DNA from: a virus
DNA length: 50,434 bases
IMG/VR virus record: IMGVR_UViG_3300021961_006271
Coordinates: 1-50,434 of that record
Strand: one strand, 5' to 3'
The notes under the pieces: generated by a model
The model's database searches: none
What the model saw: the letters and a program-made list of their open reading frames with translations, nothing else
Told to the model about the DNA's origin: nothing
In this document: piece by piece, positions 20,224 to 27,908 of the stretch
Position numbering within the stretch: the first letter of the stretch is position 1
Layout: every line of letters starts with the position of its first letter
Made by a program: the position numbers and the translations under genes

Positions 20224-20388
20224 ATGAAGACAATCATTAAGTATTTCTTTCCGGTAATGTACGTGCTTTACATTGTAGGAGTTGGGCTAAACGTGAGTAC
20301 AGGCAACTACTCAGATGCGGCATGGGTGTTAAGCGCACTGCTCTGGATGTTTAACTACCATATGCTATACCTAAAGATTACCAAATAA
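20224..20388 (+). CDS. Small two-span membrane protein (54 aa)
   Basis: A frame starts at ATG 20224, directly after tRNA-Pro, and stops at 20388. Two hydrophobic segments, about residues 8-23 and 33-49, are joined by a short loop (VSTGNYSDA). A gene inside the tRNA cluster with membrane segments might be a toxin or a small accessory protein; nothing else supports either. Confidence 0.45.
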   Translation: MKTIIKYFFPVMYVLYIVGVGLNVSTGNYSDAAWVLSALLWMFNYHMLYLKITK

Positions 20389-20391
20389 AGA

Positions 20392-20478
20392 TCCCAGACG
20401 TGTACAAAGAGACTGAGTCTAGCCTCTAAATCCTAGCAACCGGTACTGATCCCGGTGATGGTCTAGGTTGACTTGGGA
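20392..20478 (+). ncRNA. Candidate structured RNA in the tRNA cluster (not a tRNA)
   Basis: An outer stem TCCCAG (20392-20397) / TTGGGA (20473-20478) encloses a stem AGAC-TGA-GTCT (20410-20420) and a nested stem CCTAG (20432-20436) / CTAGG (20463-20467) with inner ACCGG (20439-20443) / CCGGT (20452-20456) and loop TACTGATC. At 87 nt it is tRNA-sized, but it has no T-loop TTCGA and no standard anticodon arm. Phage T4 carries stable non-tRNA RNAs within its tRNA cluster, so a similar case is possible. Confidence 0.45.
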
Positions 20479-20608
20479 AAAGATATAGAGGGGGATACGT
20501 GAACCAATAAGCGTCCTACAAGCAACTCCCCATGACTCAATTAGGTTGTTATGCAATTAGCTCTGCAACCTCATGCACCTGTAGACAGTGAGGTGATTGG
20601 GTCTAAAA
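20479..20608 (+). other. tRNA spacer with stem AGGTTG/CAACCT
   Basis: AGGTTG (20543-20548) and CAACCT (20566-20571) form a six-pair stem with inner GCA/TGC pairing. A second stem CCTCA/TGAGG could compete with it. A GGGG (20491-20495) and CCCC pair flanks an upstream part. No ORF or tRNA is seen. Confidence 0.3.
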
Positions 20609-20681
20609 GCCTCCTTAGCTCAGTTGGTAGAGCCACTGATTTGTAATCAGTAGGTCGTTGGTTCGAGTCCGACAGGAGGCT
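20609..20681 (+). tRNA. tRNA-Thr (anticodon TGT)
   Basis: The acceptor stem GCCTCCT/AGGAGGC is perfect with discriminator T. The anticodon TGT (20642-20644) is in loop TTTGTAA closed by ACTGA/TCAGT. The T-arm contains GGTTCGAGTCC. No CCA is encoded. Confidence 0.95.
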
Positions 20682-20689
20682 CTTTTTAC

Positions 20690-20775
20690 TGGAAGGTGGG
20701 TGAGTGGTTAAAACCGGCAGACTGTAAATCTGCTCCCTTACGGGTACGGCAGTTCGAATCTGTCCCTTCCAACCA
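20690..20775 (+). tRNA. tRNA-Tyr (anticodon GTA), CCA encoded
   Basis: With the acceptor stem taken as TGGAAGG/CCTTCCA the discriminator is A at 20772 and CCA follows at 20773-20775, the only encoded CCA in the cluster. The anticodon GTA (20724-20726) sits in loop CTGTAAA. A long class II variable arm (CTCCCTTACGGGTACG) and a T-arm GGCAG-TTCGAAT-CTGTC fit tRNA-Tyr. Confidence 0.93.
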
Positions 20776-20787
20776 CCGAACGTAGGA

Positions 20788-20823
20788 TGCTGAGGAGCTT
20801 TAACCAGCGACCCCACCTCAGCA
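20788..20823 (+). other. 8-bp hairpin between tRNA-Tyr and tRNA-Met
   Basis: TGCTGAGG (20788-20795) pairs with CCTCAGCA (20816-20823) around a 20-nt loop. It lies between two tRNAs and could be a processing signal. Confidence 0.5.
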
Positions 20824-20826
20824 CAT

Positions 20827-20900
20827 GGGCCTGTAGCTCAGCCGGTTAGAGCGAGGGACTCATAATCCCCAGGTCCCAGGTTCGAACCCTGGCAGGCCCA
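20827..20900 (+). tRNA. tRNA-Met or tRNA-Ile2 (anticodon CAT)
   Basis: The acceptor stem GGGCCTG/CAGGCCC is perfect with discriminator A. The anticodon CAT is at 20861-20863 in loop CTCATAA. The D-arm AGCTCAGCCGGTTAGAGC and T-arm CCAGG-TTCGAAC-CCTGG are standard. It is not an initiator type by its acceptor end. Elongator Met and Ile2 (lysidine-modified CAT) cannot be told apart by anticodon alone. Confidence 0.93.
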
Positions 20901-20913
20901 CTAATTATTATAA

Positions 20914-21609
20914 ATGAAGTTATTTGTACCTTTAATCTGTTATAATCATACTGCTAACACAGAGTGGATGATGTCCACTATGAAGCTATTAAACTTTGTC
21001 AAGGATCAAAATATACCTTGTACCTTCTATCCAATATTCTTTGAGAGTTTAGTTTCACGAGCACGCAATGCAGCAGTAGCACACTTCCTTCAAGATGAGG
21101 AAGCAACTCATTTATTGTTTATAGATTCCGATATCATCTTCGAACCTGAGGATGTTGTTAAGCTTATTCAAGCTAAGAAAGAAGTAGTAGGGGGTATGTA
21201 CCCTAAGAAGTATATTAAGTGGGATCATATCAAAAAGTATCCTGAAGCTCAAAGAGTAGACTTTCCAGTCGGTACCTCTACTATTAACGCAGAAGGTTTT
21301 ATTGAGACTAAATACGCTCCTACAGGCTTCTTAATGATAGCTAAGACAGCAATCAATAAGCTAATTAAAAGCAATCCCCACCTCAAATATAGAAACGATA
21401 TCGATGGATATGGAACAGGAGATACCTTCTATGATCTATTCCATGTAGGTATTAAAGACGGTATCTATGAGAGTGAGGACTGGGGCTTTAGTTCTCTATG
21501 GAGAGAAGAAGGTGAGGTAGTTTATATCCATCCTGAAGTAAACTTAAAGCATGTCGGATGGCATGAGTACGAAGGTAATTTGAAGAAATACATTTTAGAA
21601 AATCGATGA
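20914..21609 (+). CDS. GT-A fold glycosyltransferase-like protein
   Basis: This 231-residue protein has the DXD-type motif LLFIDSDIIFE (about residues 68-78) typical of metal-binding glycosyltransferases of the GT-A fold, followed by a segment VVGGMYPKKY and a C-terminal region with H residues. The start lies 13 nt after tRNA-Met. It overlaps the next, similar gene by 4 nt, so the two probably work as a pair. The acceptor is unknown. Confidence 0.8.
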   Translation: MKLFVPLICYNHTANTEWMMSTMKLLNFVKDQNIPCTFYPIFFESLVSRARNAAVAHFLQDEEATHLLFIDSDIIFEPEDVVKLIQAKKEVVGGMYPKKYIKWDHIKKYPEAQRVDFPVGTSTINAEGFIETKYAPTGFLMIAKTAINKLIKSNPHLKYRNDIDGYGTGDTFYDLFHVGIKDGIYESEDWGFSSLWREEGEVVYIHPEVNLKHVGWHEYEGNLKKYILENR

Positions 21610-22271
21610 AGAAAGTTATATTTGCTCTCCCAGGTAGAGAGTTTTCCGGAAAGTTCTTACAGTCTTGGACTGAGTTAGTGTATGCCTGCTTACAAAATGG
21701 CATCCAACCTATTATGTCTCAGCACTATTCACCTCTATTGTACTACGTACGCAATATGTGCCTAGGAGGAGATAACTTAAGAGGAGTAGACCAAAAGCCT
21801 TTTGGCGGTCAATTTGACTACGATTACATTATGTGGATTGATTCCGATATCGTCTTTACTCCTGAACACTTCTTTAAACTTTTGGACCACGATAAAGATA
21901 TCGTATCAGGTCTTTACATGATGAATGATAACATTCACTATGCAACAGTTGAGGATTGGAATGATGAGTTCTTTTTAAAGAATGGACACTTTCAGTTTTT
22001 AAACAGAGAGATGGTTCAAGCTAAAGAAGGAAAGCTCTTTGGAGCCGACTACACAGGCTTTGGATGGGTGCTTACTAAGAAGGGAGTATTTGAATCTCTA
22101 GAGTATCCTTGGTTCCAGCCTATGTGGACTGAATACAATATTGACGGTAAGCTTGTTAGAGACTTTACAATGGAAGATGTTGCCTTCTGTAAAATGATTA
22201 AGAAAAAAGGATTTGATGTATGGATTGATCCTACTATCATTGTAGGACATGAGAAGATGATGGTACTCTAA
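21606..22271 (+). CDS. GT-A fold glycosyltransferase-like protein
   Basis: This 221-residue protein has MWIDSDIVFTPEHFF (about residues 76-90) with the DSD metal motif and a second conserved end, IIVGHEKM. It resembles its upstream neighbour in order of elements (a nucleotide-sugar half and then VSGLYMM), and may be a distant paralog. It may add a sugar to a phage protein, DNA or a surface glycan; the sequence does not say which. Confidence 0.8.
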   Translation: MKKVIFALPGREFSGKFLQSWTELVYACLQNGIQPIMSQHYSPLLYYVRNMCLGGDNLRGVDQKPFGGQFDYDYIMWIDSDIVFTPEHFFKLLDHDKDIVSGLYMMNDNIHYATVEDWNDEFFLKNGHFQFLNREMVQAKEGKLFGADYTGFGWVLTKKGVFESLEYPWFQPMWTEYNIDGKLVRDFTMEDVAFCKMIKKKGFDVWIDPTIIVGHEKMMVL

Positions 22272-22292
22272 TATTAAATTTGTATTAAGAGC

Positions 22293-22321
22293 TTGTATGT
22301 TTGAATTAATTTCGTATCTTT
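22293..22321 (+). promoter_or_regulatory. Bacteroidota-type promoter before the TonB-dependent receptor
   Basis: TTG at 22293-22295, a 19-base spacer ending TTTCG, and TATCTTT at 22315-22321. The gene starts at 22368, leaving a leader of about 40 nt that is AT-rich. Confidence 0.65.
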
Positions 22322-22367
22322 ATTACCAACGGTTGTATTGTAATTTTGTTTAATTAAATTTTATCTT

Positions 22368-24905
22368 ATGAAAAAAGGTAAGTTTTGGATGTTACTCGGA
22401 GCAATTGTGTTGTCTTCCGGCGTAGCGTTCGCACAAGCAACCCCTGACTACACAGCTCTCGACTCGCTCTATCAGCTAGACGAAGTGACTGTTACCTCAG
22501 GGGTTATTGATATCGCTAAGGTTCGAGAGACACCTGTAGCAGTATCGACTCTGTCTTTAGCAGAGATTCAACTAAAGGTGGGTAACTTAGAGTTCCCAGA
22601 AGTAATGAACCGCACTCCAGGTGTATACGCTACCAAGCAAGGTGGTGGTTACGGCGACTCACGAATCAACCTTCGTGGCTTTGACCAGCGTAATACATCT
22701 ATTCTTATCAACGGCCAGCCGGTCAACGATATGGAGAGTGGATGGGTTTATTGGTCCAACTGGCAAGGCCTTACTGATGTTGCATCTGGTATTCAGATCC
22801 AACGCGGCTTAGGTGCTTCCCGCTTAGCTGTTCCTTCTGTAGGTGGTACTATCTCCATCTTCACTAAGGCTGCAGAGAAGCAAGAAGGTGGATCTATCTC
22901 CCAGACTTCTGGTAACAATGGTTACTCAAAGACATCTGTTGTCTATAACACAGGTAAGGATGCTAACGGATGGGCTACATCTGTACTTCTTTCCAAGTGG
23001 TCGGGCGATGGATATGCTTACGGTACAGCCGGTGAAGGTTGGACCTACTTCACAGCATTAGGTTATGCTCCTGAAGGTTCCGATCACGCCCTTAACTTCT
23101 CCTTCTTAGGAGCTGGTCAATGGCACCACCAAAGAAGTGCATGGGTATCTATCCGTGACTATCAGAACTTTGGTGAAGAGGGGATTGACCGTCGTTGGAA
23201 TACCGATGCTGGTTTCTTGAATGGTGAAGAGTATAACATGCGTAGAAACTTCTACAATAAGCCTCTTGCTACTATTAACTGGGACTGGAATATTAACTCC
23301 AACTGGAAACTAAACACTTCATTGTACGGTTCAGCCGGCCGTGGTGGTGGTACAGGACCACGCGGCGGTAACTTCCGTAATGGAGATATCGACTTCTATC
23401 CTTACAACAAGGACCTTACTGAGCATTACTTAGATAATGGTAGAGGTACTCGTGACTCAAATGGCTTTATTGATTTCAATGCTGCTATTGCTGTTAACCA
23501 AGGTACTACTAATGGTTACGGTACAACTGACTCACTTACTTCATCTCCGTTCTACGGCTTGTTAGTTGGTTCTAACGGCTACAGAAGCGATGATGTTAAC
23601 AGAGCTGTATTGGTGCGTCGTGCTTCTATGAACTCTCACGACTGGTATGGAGCCATCTCTAACTTAGAAGGCCAGTTCGGTAAGTTAAGAACTTCTATCG
23701 GTGTTGACCTTCGTACATACAAGGGTTACCACTACCGTGTTATGAATGACTTGATGGGTCTTGATGCTTACTACTCAACTGGTAACAAGAACTCAGAAGG
23801 CCAGTTCATCACTACAACTGTTGCTGCTACTCCGTTCACTGGTACTGGCTTGAACGGTCCTAAGATTGACTACTATAACAATGGTATCGTAGGATGGCAA
23901 GGCGTTAATGGTTTACTGGAGTGGGCTGATACTAAGCTTACTGCTGTGGTACAGGGCGGACTGTCTAATCAATCTTTCCAGAGAGAAGACTTCTTCGACC
24001 AACCAACACTTCCTATCTCAGAAGTTGCTAACTTAGGAGGCGGATACTTAAAGGGCGGTGCTAACTATAACATTAACGAGTACTCTAACGTATTCTTTAA
24101 CACTGGTTACATCTCTCGTCAGCCTCAGTTTGATGCTGTATTCCCTAACTATGCTAACCTTATTAACGAAGACCTACAGAACGAAGAAATTAAATCTGTA
24201 GAGTTAGGGTACGGTTATAATAGCAGCAAACTTACCTTGAATGTAAATGCTTACTCTACAACTTGGGGTAATCGTTTTATCACTCGTGCATTGTTTAATG
24301 CTCAAGGTGATCAGGGTTACGGTCAGTTCCGTAATATCGACGTACGTCACAACGGTATTGAAGTTGAAGGTGTATACAACGCAACTCCTAAGTTGAAGTT
24401 GACTGCTATGACTTCTATCGGTGATTGGAGATACACTAAAGACTTTGATGCAGAGTTGTTTGACGATCAACAGCAATCAATCGGTACAGGTACTCTTTAC
24501 TTGAAGGGTGCTAAGGTTGGTGACGCTGCTCAGTTCACTACTTACTTAGCTGCTGACTACCGCGCTAATAAGTGGGTTGCTTTTGATCTAGGTTACCGCT
24601 TTGTAGATGGTCTTTACGCTGACTACTCTATTGTAGATGCTGTCTTCACTCAACCAGACAATGCTGGAGCTCTTAAGCTTCCTTCATACGGTTTAGTAGA
24701 TGCCGGTCTTACTACTCGCTTAGGTGAGAAGTGGTCTTTGAGAGTAAACATCAACAACTTGCTTGATGCTACTTACATCTCTGAGTCTGAGACAAACATC
24801 CACGCTGATGAGAACTCTGTTACCTGGAACGGTATCGACGTTCGTAACTCAGTATGGTTTGGCTTTGGCCGTACTTGGAACGCTAGCTTGAAGTATAACT
24901 TCTAA
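22368..24905 (+). CDS. TonB-dependent outer-membrane receptor
   Basis: TonB-dependent receptors import bulky nutrients through the outer membrane. The 845-residue product starts with a clear signal peptide (to about residue 23, GVAFAQ), then a TonB-box-like LDEVTVTS (37-44), a plug domain of about 130 residues (VMNRTPGVYATKQG, INLRGFDQRN, VGGTISIFTK) and a long barrel rich in Tyr/Asn/Gly strands ending SLKYNF, with the C-terminal Phe required for barrel assembly. The SusC-type N-terminal extension is absent. A phage copy is rare; it could remodel host uptake, or block the receptor used by rival phages. It is followed by a strong terminator. Confidence 0.95.
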   Translation: MKKGKFWMLLGAIVLSSGVAFAQATPDYTALDSLYQLDEVTVTSGVIDIAKVRETPVAVSTLSLAEIQLKVGNLEFPEVMNRTPGVYATKQGGGYGDSRINLRGFDQRNTSILINGQPVNDMESGWVYWSNWQGLTDVASGIQIQRGLGASRLAVPSVGGTISIFTKAAEKQEGGSISQTSGNNGYSKTSVVYNTGKDANGWATSVLLSKWSGDGYAYGTAGEGWTYFTALGYAPEGSDHALNFSFLGAGQWHHQRSAWVSIRDYQNFGEEGIDRRWNTDAGFLNGEEYNMRRNFYNKPLATINWDWNINSNWKLNTSLYGSAGRGGGTGPRGGNFRNGDIDFYPYNKDLTEHYLDNGRGTRDSNGFIDFNAAIAVNQGTTNGYGTTDSLTSSPFYGLLVGSNGYRSDDVNRAVLVRRASMNSHDWYGAISNLEGQFGKLRTSIGVDLRTYKGYHYRVMNDLMGLDAYYSTGNKNSEGQFITTTVAATPFTGTGLNGPKIDYYNNGIVGWQGVNGLLEWADTKLTAVVQGGLSNQSFQREDFFDQPTLPISEVANLGGGYLKGGANYNINEYSNVFFNTGYISRQPQFDAVFPNYANLINEDLQNEEIKSVELGYGYNSSKLTLNVNAYSTTWGNRFITRALFNAQGDQGYGQFRNIDVRHNGIEVEGVYNATPKLKLTAMTSIGDWRYTKDFDAELFDDQQQSIGTGTLYLKGAKVGDAAQFTTYLAADYRANKWVAFDLGYRFVDGLYADYSIVDAVFTQPDNAGALKLPSYGLVDAGLTTRLGEKWSLRVNINNLLDATYISESETNIHADENSVTWNGIDVRNSVWFGFGRTWNASLKYNF

Positions 24906-24931
24906 GTTACGTAAAAGTTTATTTAAAGAGA

Positions 24932-24958
24932 GGGTGGCTTTTTAGTCACCCTTTTTTT
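24932..24958 (+). terminator. Rho-independent terminator after the TonB-dependent receptor
   Basis: GGGTGGCT (24932-24939) pairs with AGTCACCC (24944-24951), one G-U pair, around loop TTTT, followed by T7 (24952-24958). It is 26 nt after the stop and the best terminator in the window. Confidence 0.9.
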
Positions 24959-24970
24959 ATATTTATATCT

Positions 24971-26536
24971 ATGAAGAAGTTATTTACCCTACTAGCATTT
25001 ATTGCATCGACAATCTTATACGGGTCACACCTTTCCGGAGGTGATATTCAATATCGTTATATTGGCGACTCGACAGGTACAGCAAGACACTACAAAGTGA
25101 TCTTGCGTATCTATAGAGACGTTACCGGTATTGGAATGCCAACCACTGAAAACGTAACAGTAAGCTCAGGCTGTTACTCAAACATCAACGTACCGGTTAC
25201 GCTAGTGCCTGGATCAGGAATAGTATCTCCTACGTTATTTGATTGTGTAACTCCTAGCTCTGCAACTAAGACTCTAGAAGTTTATATGTACGTAGGGTAT
25301 GTTATACTGCCCGGTAACTGTAACTCATTTAGATTCTGGTATCAGAACTGCTGCAGACCTGGAGGTATTACAAACATAGCAGGATCATCTGGAGCAGGAT
25401 TTTATTTTGATGCTGAGTTAGATAATGCTTCTCAAGGTCAAAACTCCTCACCGGTCTTTGTTAGTGAGCCTGTAAGAGCTTTCTGTGTTGGTAATTCTTT
25501 TAACTGGAAACAAACAGCCATCGAAGAGGATGGAGACTCAGTAGTTTATTCTCTTATCAACTGCAGACAGAATGCCTACCCTAACCAGACTGACATTCCT
25601 TTTCTAGCAGGCTGGACTTCACAACAGCCAGTTACTTCTACGTATTTTAATATCGACCCTGTTAGTGGTCTGATTTCTTTTCTACCCACCGCTACTGAGA
25701 TTGATATACTATCAGTGCTAGTAGAAGAATATAGATTTGATACGTTATGGGGATACTGGTATAAGGTAGGAACAGCTTCTAGAGATATGATGATTAGTAT
25801 CTCTCCTAACTGTAATACTATTGCCATGCAGGGTGTACAATATGATGATACAACCTACCCTCTTGATACTCTAACAGGTCTACCTTTCCTTAAAGCTAGC
25901 TGCTCTGATACAGTCATAACTCTAAAGTTCCATATCGCTTTAGACTGCTACTCAGTCAATGAACAAGACTTTAGAATGACCGGACCTGATGGACAGCCTA
26001 GAGCTATTACAGCTATCGAAGCCAATTGCGATGTCAATGCTGAGACAGATTCACTAACACTACACGTACCTTTTAGTTTTGGTATGGACGGCAGATACTA
26101 CCTCTATTCTAAGAAAGGTAACGATGGTAATACATTAATCAATAAGTGCGGTCTGCCTATGGCTGAATTTGATACGATAGTTCTTATTGTAGATGATTGC
26201 CCGCCACCTCCACCTCCCGACCCTATTGGTCCGATTGATCAAGAATTAGAACCAGACCCTGTAAGTCCTGATCCTAAGCCTGTAGTTATTCCGAATGTGA
26301 TGACTCCAAATGGTGATAATAAAAACGATTTGTTTATTATTGAAAACTTAATGGATTGGCAGTATAGAGAGCTAGTTGTTATGAATAGATGGGGTACTGT
26401 CGTATATGAGAACGGAGACTACAAGAACGATTGGAATGGAGGAGATCTTTCAGACGGAGTATACTTTGGAGTGCTTTTTATCTCATACAAAGACATTATA
26501 GAACAGTATAGTTTTAACGTAACTCTCCTAAGATAA
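24971..26536 (+). CDS. Secreted protein with T9SS type B sorting domain
   Basis: An N-terminal signal peptide (MKKLFTLLAFIASTILYG, cut near residue 18) leads into the SHLSGGDIQYRYIG domain, which is common in Bacteroidota cell-surface proteins (residues about 20-280, Cys-rich). A Pro-rich linker (about 410-438) precedes a C-terminal domain of about 80 residues with PNVMTPNGDNKND, VVMNRWGTVVYE and LSDGVYFG, the gliding-motility-associated (type B) sorting domain recognised by the type 9 secretion system. The product should be exported across both membranes and attached to the surface or released. No other T9SS component is in the window, so it must use the host machinery. Confidence 0.9.
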   Translation: MKKLFTLLAFIASTILYGSHLSGGDIQYRYIGDSTGTARHYKVILRIYRDVTGIGMPTTENVTVSSGCYSNINVPVTLVPGSGIVSPTLFDCVTPSSATKTLEVYMYVGYVILPGNCNSFRFWYQNCCRPGGITNIAGSSGAGFYFDAELDNASQGQNSSPVFVSEPVRAFCVGNSFNWKQTAIEEDGDSVVYSLINCRQNAYPNQTDIPFLAGWTSQQPVTSTYFNIDPVSGLISFLPTATEIDILSVLVEEYRFDTLWGYWYKVGTASRDMMISISPNCNTIAMQGVQYDDTTYPLDTLTGLPFLKASCSDTVITLKFHIALDCYSVNEQDFRMTGPDGQPRAITAIEANCDVNAETDSLTLHVPFSFGMDGRYYLYSKKGNDGNTLINKCGLPMAEFDTIVLIVDDCPPPPPPDPIGPIDQELEPDPVSPDPKPVVIPNVMTPNGDNKNDLFIIENLMDWQYRELVVMNRWGTVVYENGDYKNDWNGGDLSDGVYFGVLFISYKDIIEQYSFNVTLLR

Positions 26537-26537
26537 G

Positions 26538-26567
26538 TTGCATACTTGCTAATATTTTCATATATTT
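26538..26567 (+). promoter_or_regulatory. Bacteroidota-type promoter, leaderless or near
   Basis: TTG at 26538-26540, a 20-base spacer, and TATATTT at 26561-26567. The ATG at 26572 is four bases on, so this transcript would start at the start codon or inside it. Confidence 0.55.
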
Positions 26568-26571
26568 AGAT

Positions 26572-27084
26572 ATGGGAAATGTTATGCAGTACGCCGAGAA
26601 TGATCCTTGTCCATACAAGCCGATCCATACCGAAGAGTGGTTAGAGTCATTCTTTAAGAAGAACTACTTCAAGATGCCTTATAATAGGTTCATGTGGTGG
26701 AAGAGTTATACTCCTAAGACTCGTCCATTGACCGGTAAGGCTTCTCCTCTAGAGCGAGTTGAGAACGGAGACTTTGATCCTGCTCCTTATAAGTTTGAAG
26801 CTCAGTTAGTAGAGCATCGTCTACGCCGTAAGTGGTTTGAACTTCAGGGTGACTGGCAGAAGTTTTTAGAGACGTGTGCTATAGATCTAGCTCGCCGTAA
26901 ACGTCTCTTAGAAGATCATGAGAAGGAAGAGAACCGCCGCTTAGAAGGCTTCTACAAGTACGTAGGACGTATCTTTGATATGAACCGAGATGAGATTATG
27001 CTACACTTAGAGAGCTTTGACGGTGAGACTGTTTTAGAGTTCTATCACTTCCTTCATGAGAAATATGATGATAAACCTTATTAA
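26572..27084 (+). CDS. Hypothetical protein (170 aa)
   Basis: A Trp/Tyr/Phe-rich N-terminal half (NYFKMPYNRFMWWKSY) is followed by a charged helical half (RLRRKWFELQGDWQK, then a Glu/Arg-rich helix). No domain is recognised; the size and composition would fit a phage structural or replication accessory protein. It starts right at its promoter, which is of the strong type. Confidence 0.7.
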   Translation: MGNVMQYAENDPCPYKPIHTEEWLESFFKKNYFKMPYNRFMWWKSYTPKTRPLTGKASPLERVENGDFDPAPYKFEAQLVEHRLRRKWFELQGDWQKFLETCAIDLARRKRLLEDHEKEENRRLEGFYKYVGRIFDMNRDEIMLHLESFDGETVLEFYHFLHEKYDDKPY

Positions 27085-27134
27085 AAGGTAATCAGTATAT
27101 ATTTATATAAAAGAACATTAAATTAAATTAAGTC

Positions 27135-27515
27135 ATGTTAAAACGTTTTTGGAATTGGTTATCCTCATCAGTTAAAAGAGGTTGGTCTTGGTTAATGGAT
27201 CAAACAACCGTTGATGAAAAAGTAGTCGAAGTTGTAGAAGAAGTAAAAGAAGACATCGAAGTTATCAGAGCTCGTGCTAAAAGAGTTGCTGAGGAGACTA
27301 GAGATGTACTTGAAGCTGCTAAAGAGGTTGCTAAGCAATCTAAGGATGTAGTTGCTGCTGCAAAAGGTGCTCCTAGAAAAGGACGTAAGCCTGCTAACAG
27401 AAAGCCAGCTAACAAACCAGCTGCTGCTCCTGCTCCTAAAGCTGAAGTAGTAGAAGCTCCTAAGAAGCCTACTCGTCGCCGTAACAACAATCGTAAGCCA
27501 GCAGCTAAGAAATGA
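27135..27515 (+). CDS. Basic Ala/Lys/Pro-rich protein, histone-H1-like tail
   Basis: The N terminus (residues 1-25, FWNWLSSSVKRGWSWLM) is an amphipathic Trp-rich helix. The middle (about 30-75) is an acidic-basic coiled coil with heptad repeats (VVEEVKEDIEVI). The C-terminal half (about 80-126) is a Lys/Arg/Pro/Ala-rich tail with RKPANRKPANKPAA repeats, like the H1/HC1 class of DNA-binding tails in bacteria. It may bind or condense DNA, or attach to the membrane by the N terminus. A similar tail is encoded by some large phages. Confidence 0.75.
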   Translation: MLKRFWNWLSSSVKRGWSWLMDQTTVDEKVVEVVEEVKEDIEVIRARAKRVAEETRDVLEAAKEVAKQSKDVVAAAKGAPRKGRKPANRKPANKPAAAPAPKAEVVEAPKKPTRRRNNNRKPAAKK

Positions 27516-27751
27516 ATCAGAACTTAAACGTAAGTTTAGATCAAACATCACCAGTATCGTGTGATGAATGCGGACACTTGTATTTTGAGCAAGCTCTACA
27601 TATCCGTAAAGTATCTGGCCTTCTAACAGGAACAGGTCAGACTTCTTATCTTCCTATCCCAGTCTTTGCATGTACCGCTTGCGGACATATCAATACAGAA
27701 TTTTTACCAAAAGAAGTTAAAGACCTGGGAAATGAATCAGCCACTGATTAG
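27512..27751 (+). CDS. Zinc-ribbon protein (79 aa)
   Basis: CDECG (residues 17-21) and CTACGH (about 54-59) give a four-cysteine zinc ribbon with 30-odd residues between. The pattern is shared by conserved phage proteins of marine myoviruses of unknown role. Its start overlaps the basic protein gene (ATGA). It is probably a small DNA- or protein-binding component. Confidence 0.75.
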   Translation: MNQNLNVSLDQTSPVSCDECGHLYFEQALHIRKVSGLLTGTGQTSYLPIPVFACTACGHINTEFLPKEVKDLGNESATD

Positions 27752-27833
27752 TATTCACTTCAACGAGCCTGTTTGGCTGTATGACGGTATTCAAGAATCC
27801 ATCTACAACGACCACTCAGAAGAAGAGGAGTAA
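27732..27833 (+). CDS. Small acidic protein (33 aa)
   Basis: The start at ATG 27732 overlaps the zinc-ribbon gene by 20 nt and the stop is just before a terminator hairpin. The product is short with an acidic Glu tail. Translation is plausible but unproven. Confidence 0.4.
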   Translation: MNQPLISIHFNEPVWLYDGIQESIYNDHSEEEE

Positions 27834-27859
27834 GTTTAAAGAAAGAATAAATTAGAATA

Positions 27860-27878
27860 GGGACCACGTGTCCCTTTT
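27860..27878 (+). terminator. Hairpin terminator
   Basis: GGGAC (27860-27864) pairs with GTCCC (27870-27874) around loop CACGT, then TTTT. It closes the group of genes from 26572 to 27833. Confidence 0.75.
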
Positions 27879-27908
27879 CCTGTTTCTATTTATTATAAAA
27901 GCACATAC

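Noticed and set aside
20392-20478. A further tRNA
   Set aside because: No TTCGA-type T-loop and no anticodon arm of standard length, so it is listed as a structured RNA only.
19805-20816. Minus-strand frames across the tRNA genes
   Set aside because: They run through tRNA sequences and have no promoter or family match.
22368-24905. Host contamination explaining the TonB-dependent receptor
   Set aside because: The gene is on the same strand, has the same promoter type as phage genes, and is flanked closely by phage-style genes. It cannot be excluded without read data, so it is noted as a check.
27192-27551. Long minus-strand open frames opposite the Lys/Ala-rich gene
   Set aside because: They read as Ser/Phe/Leu- or Ala/Ser-rich low-complexity sequence, the expected antisense of a repetitive basic gene, and no minus-strand promoter or neighbour supports them.
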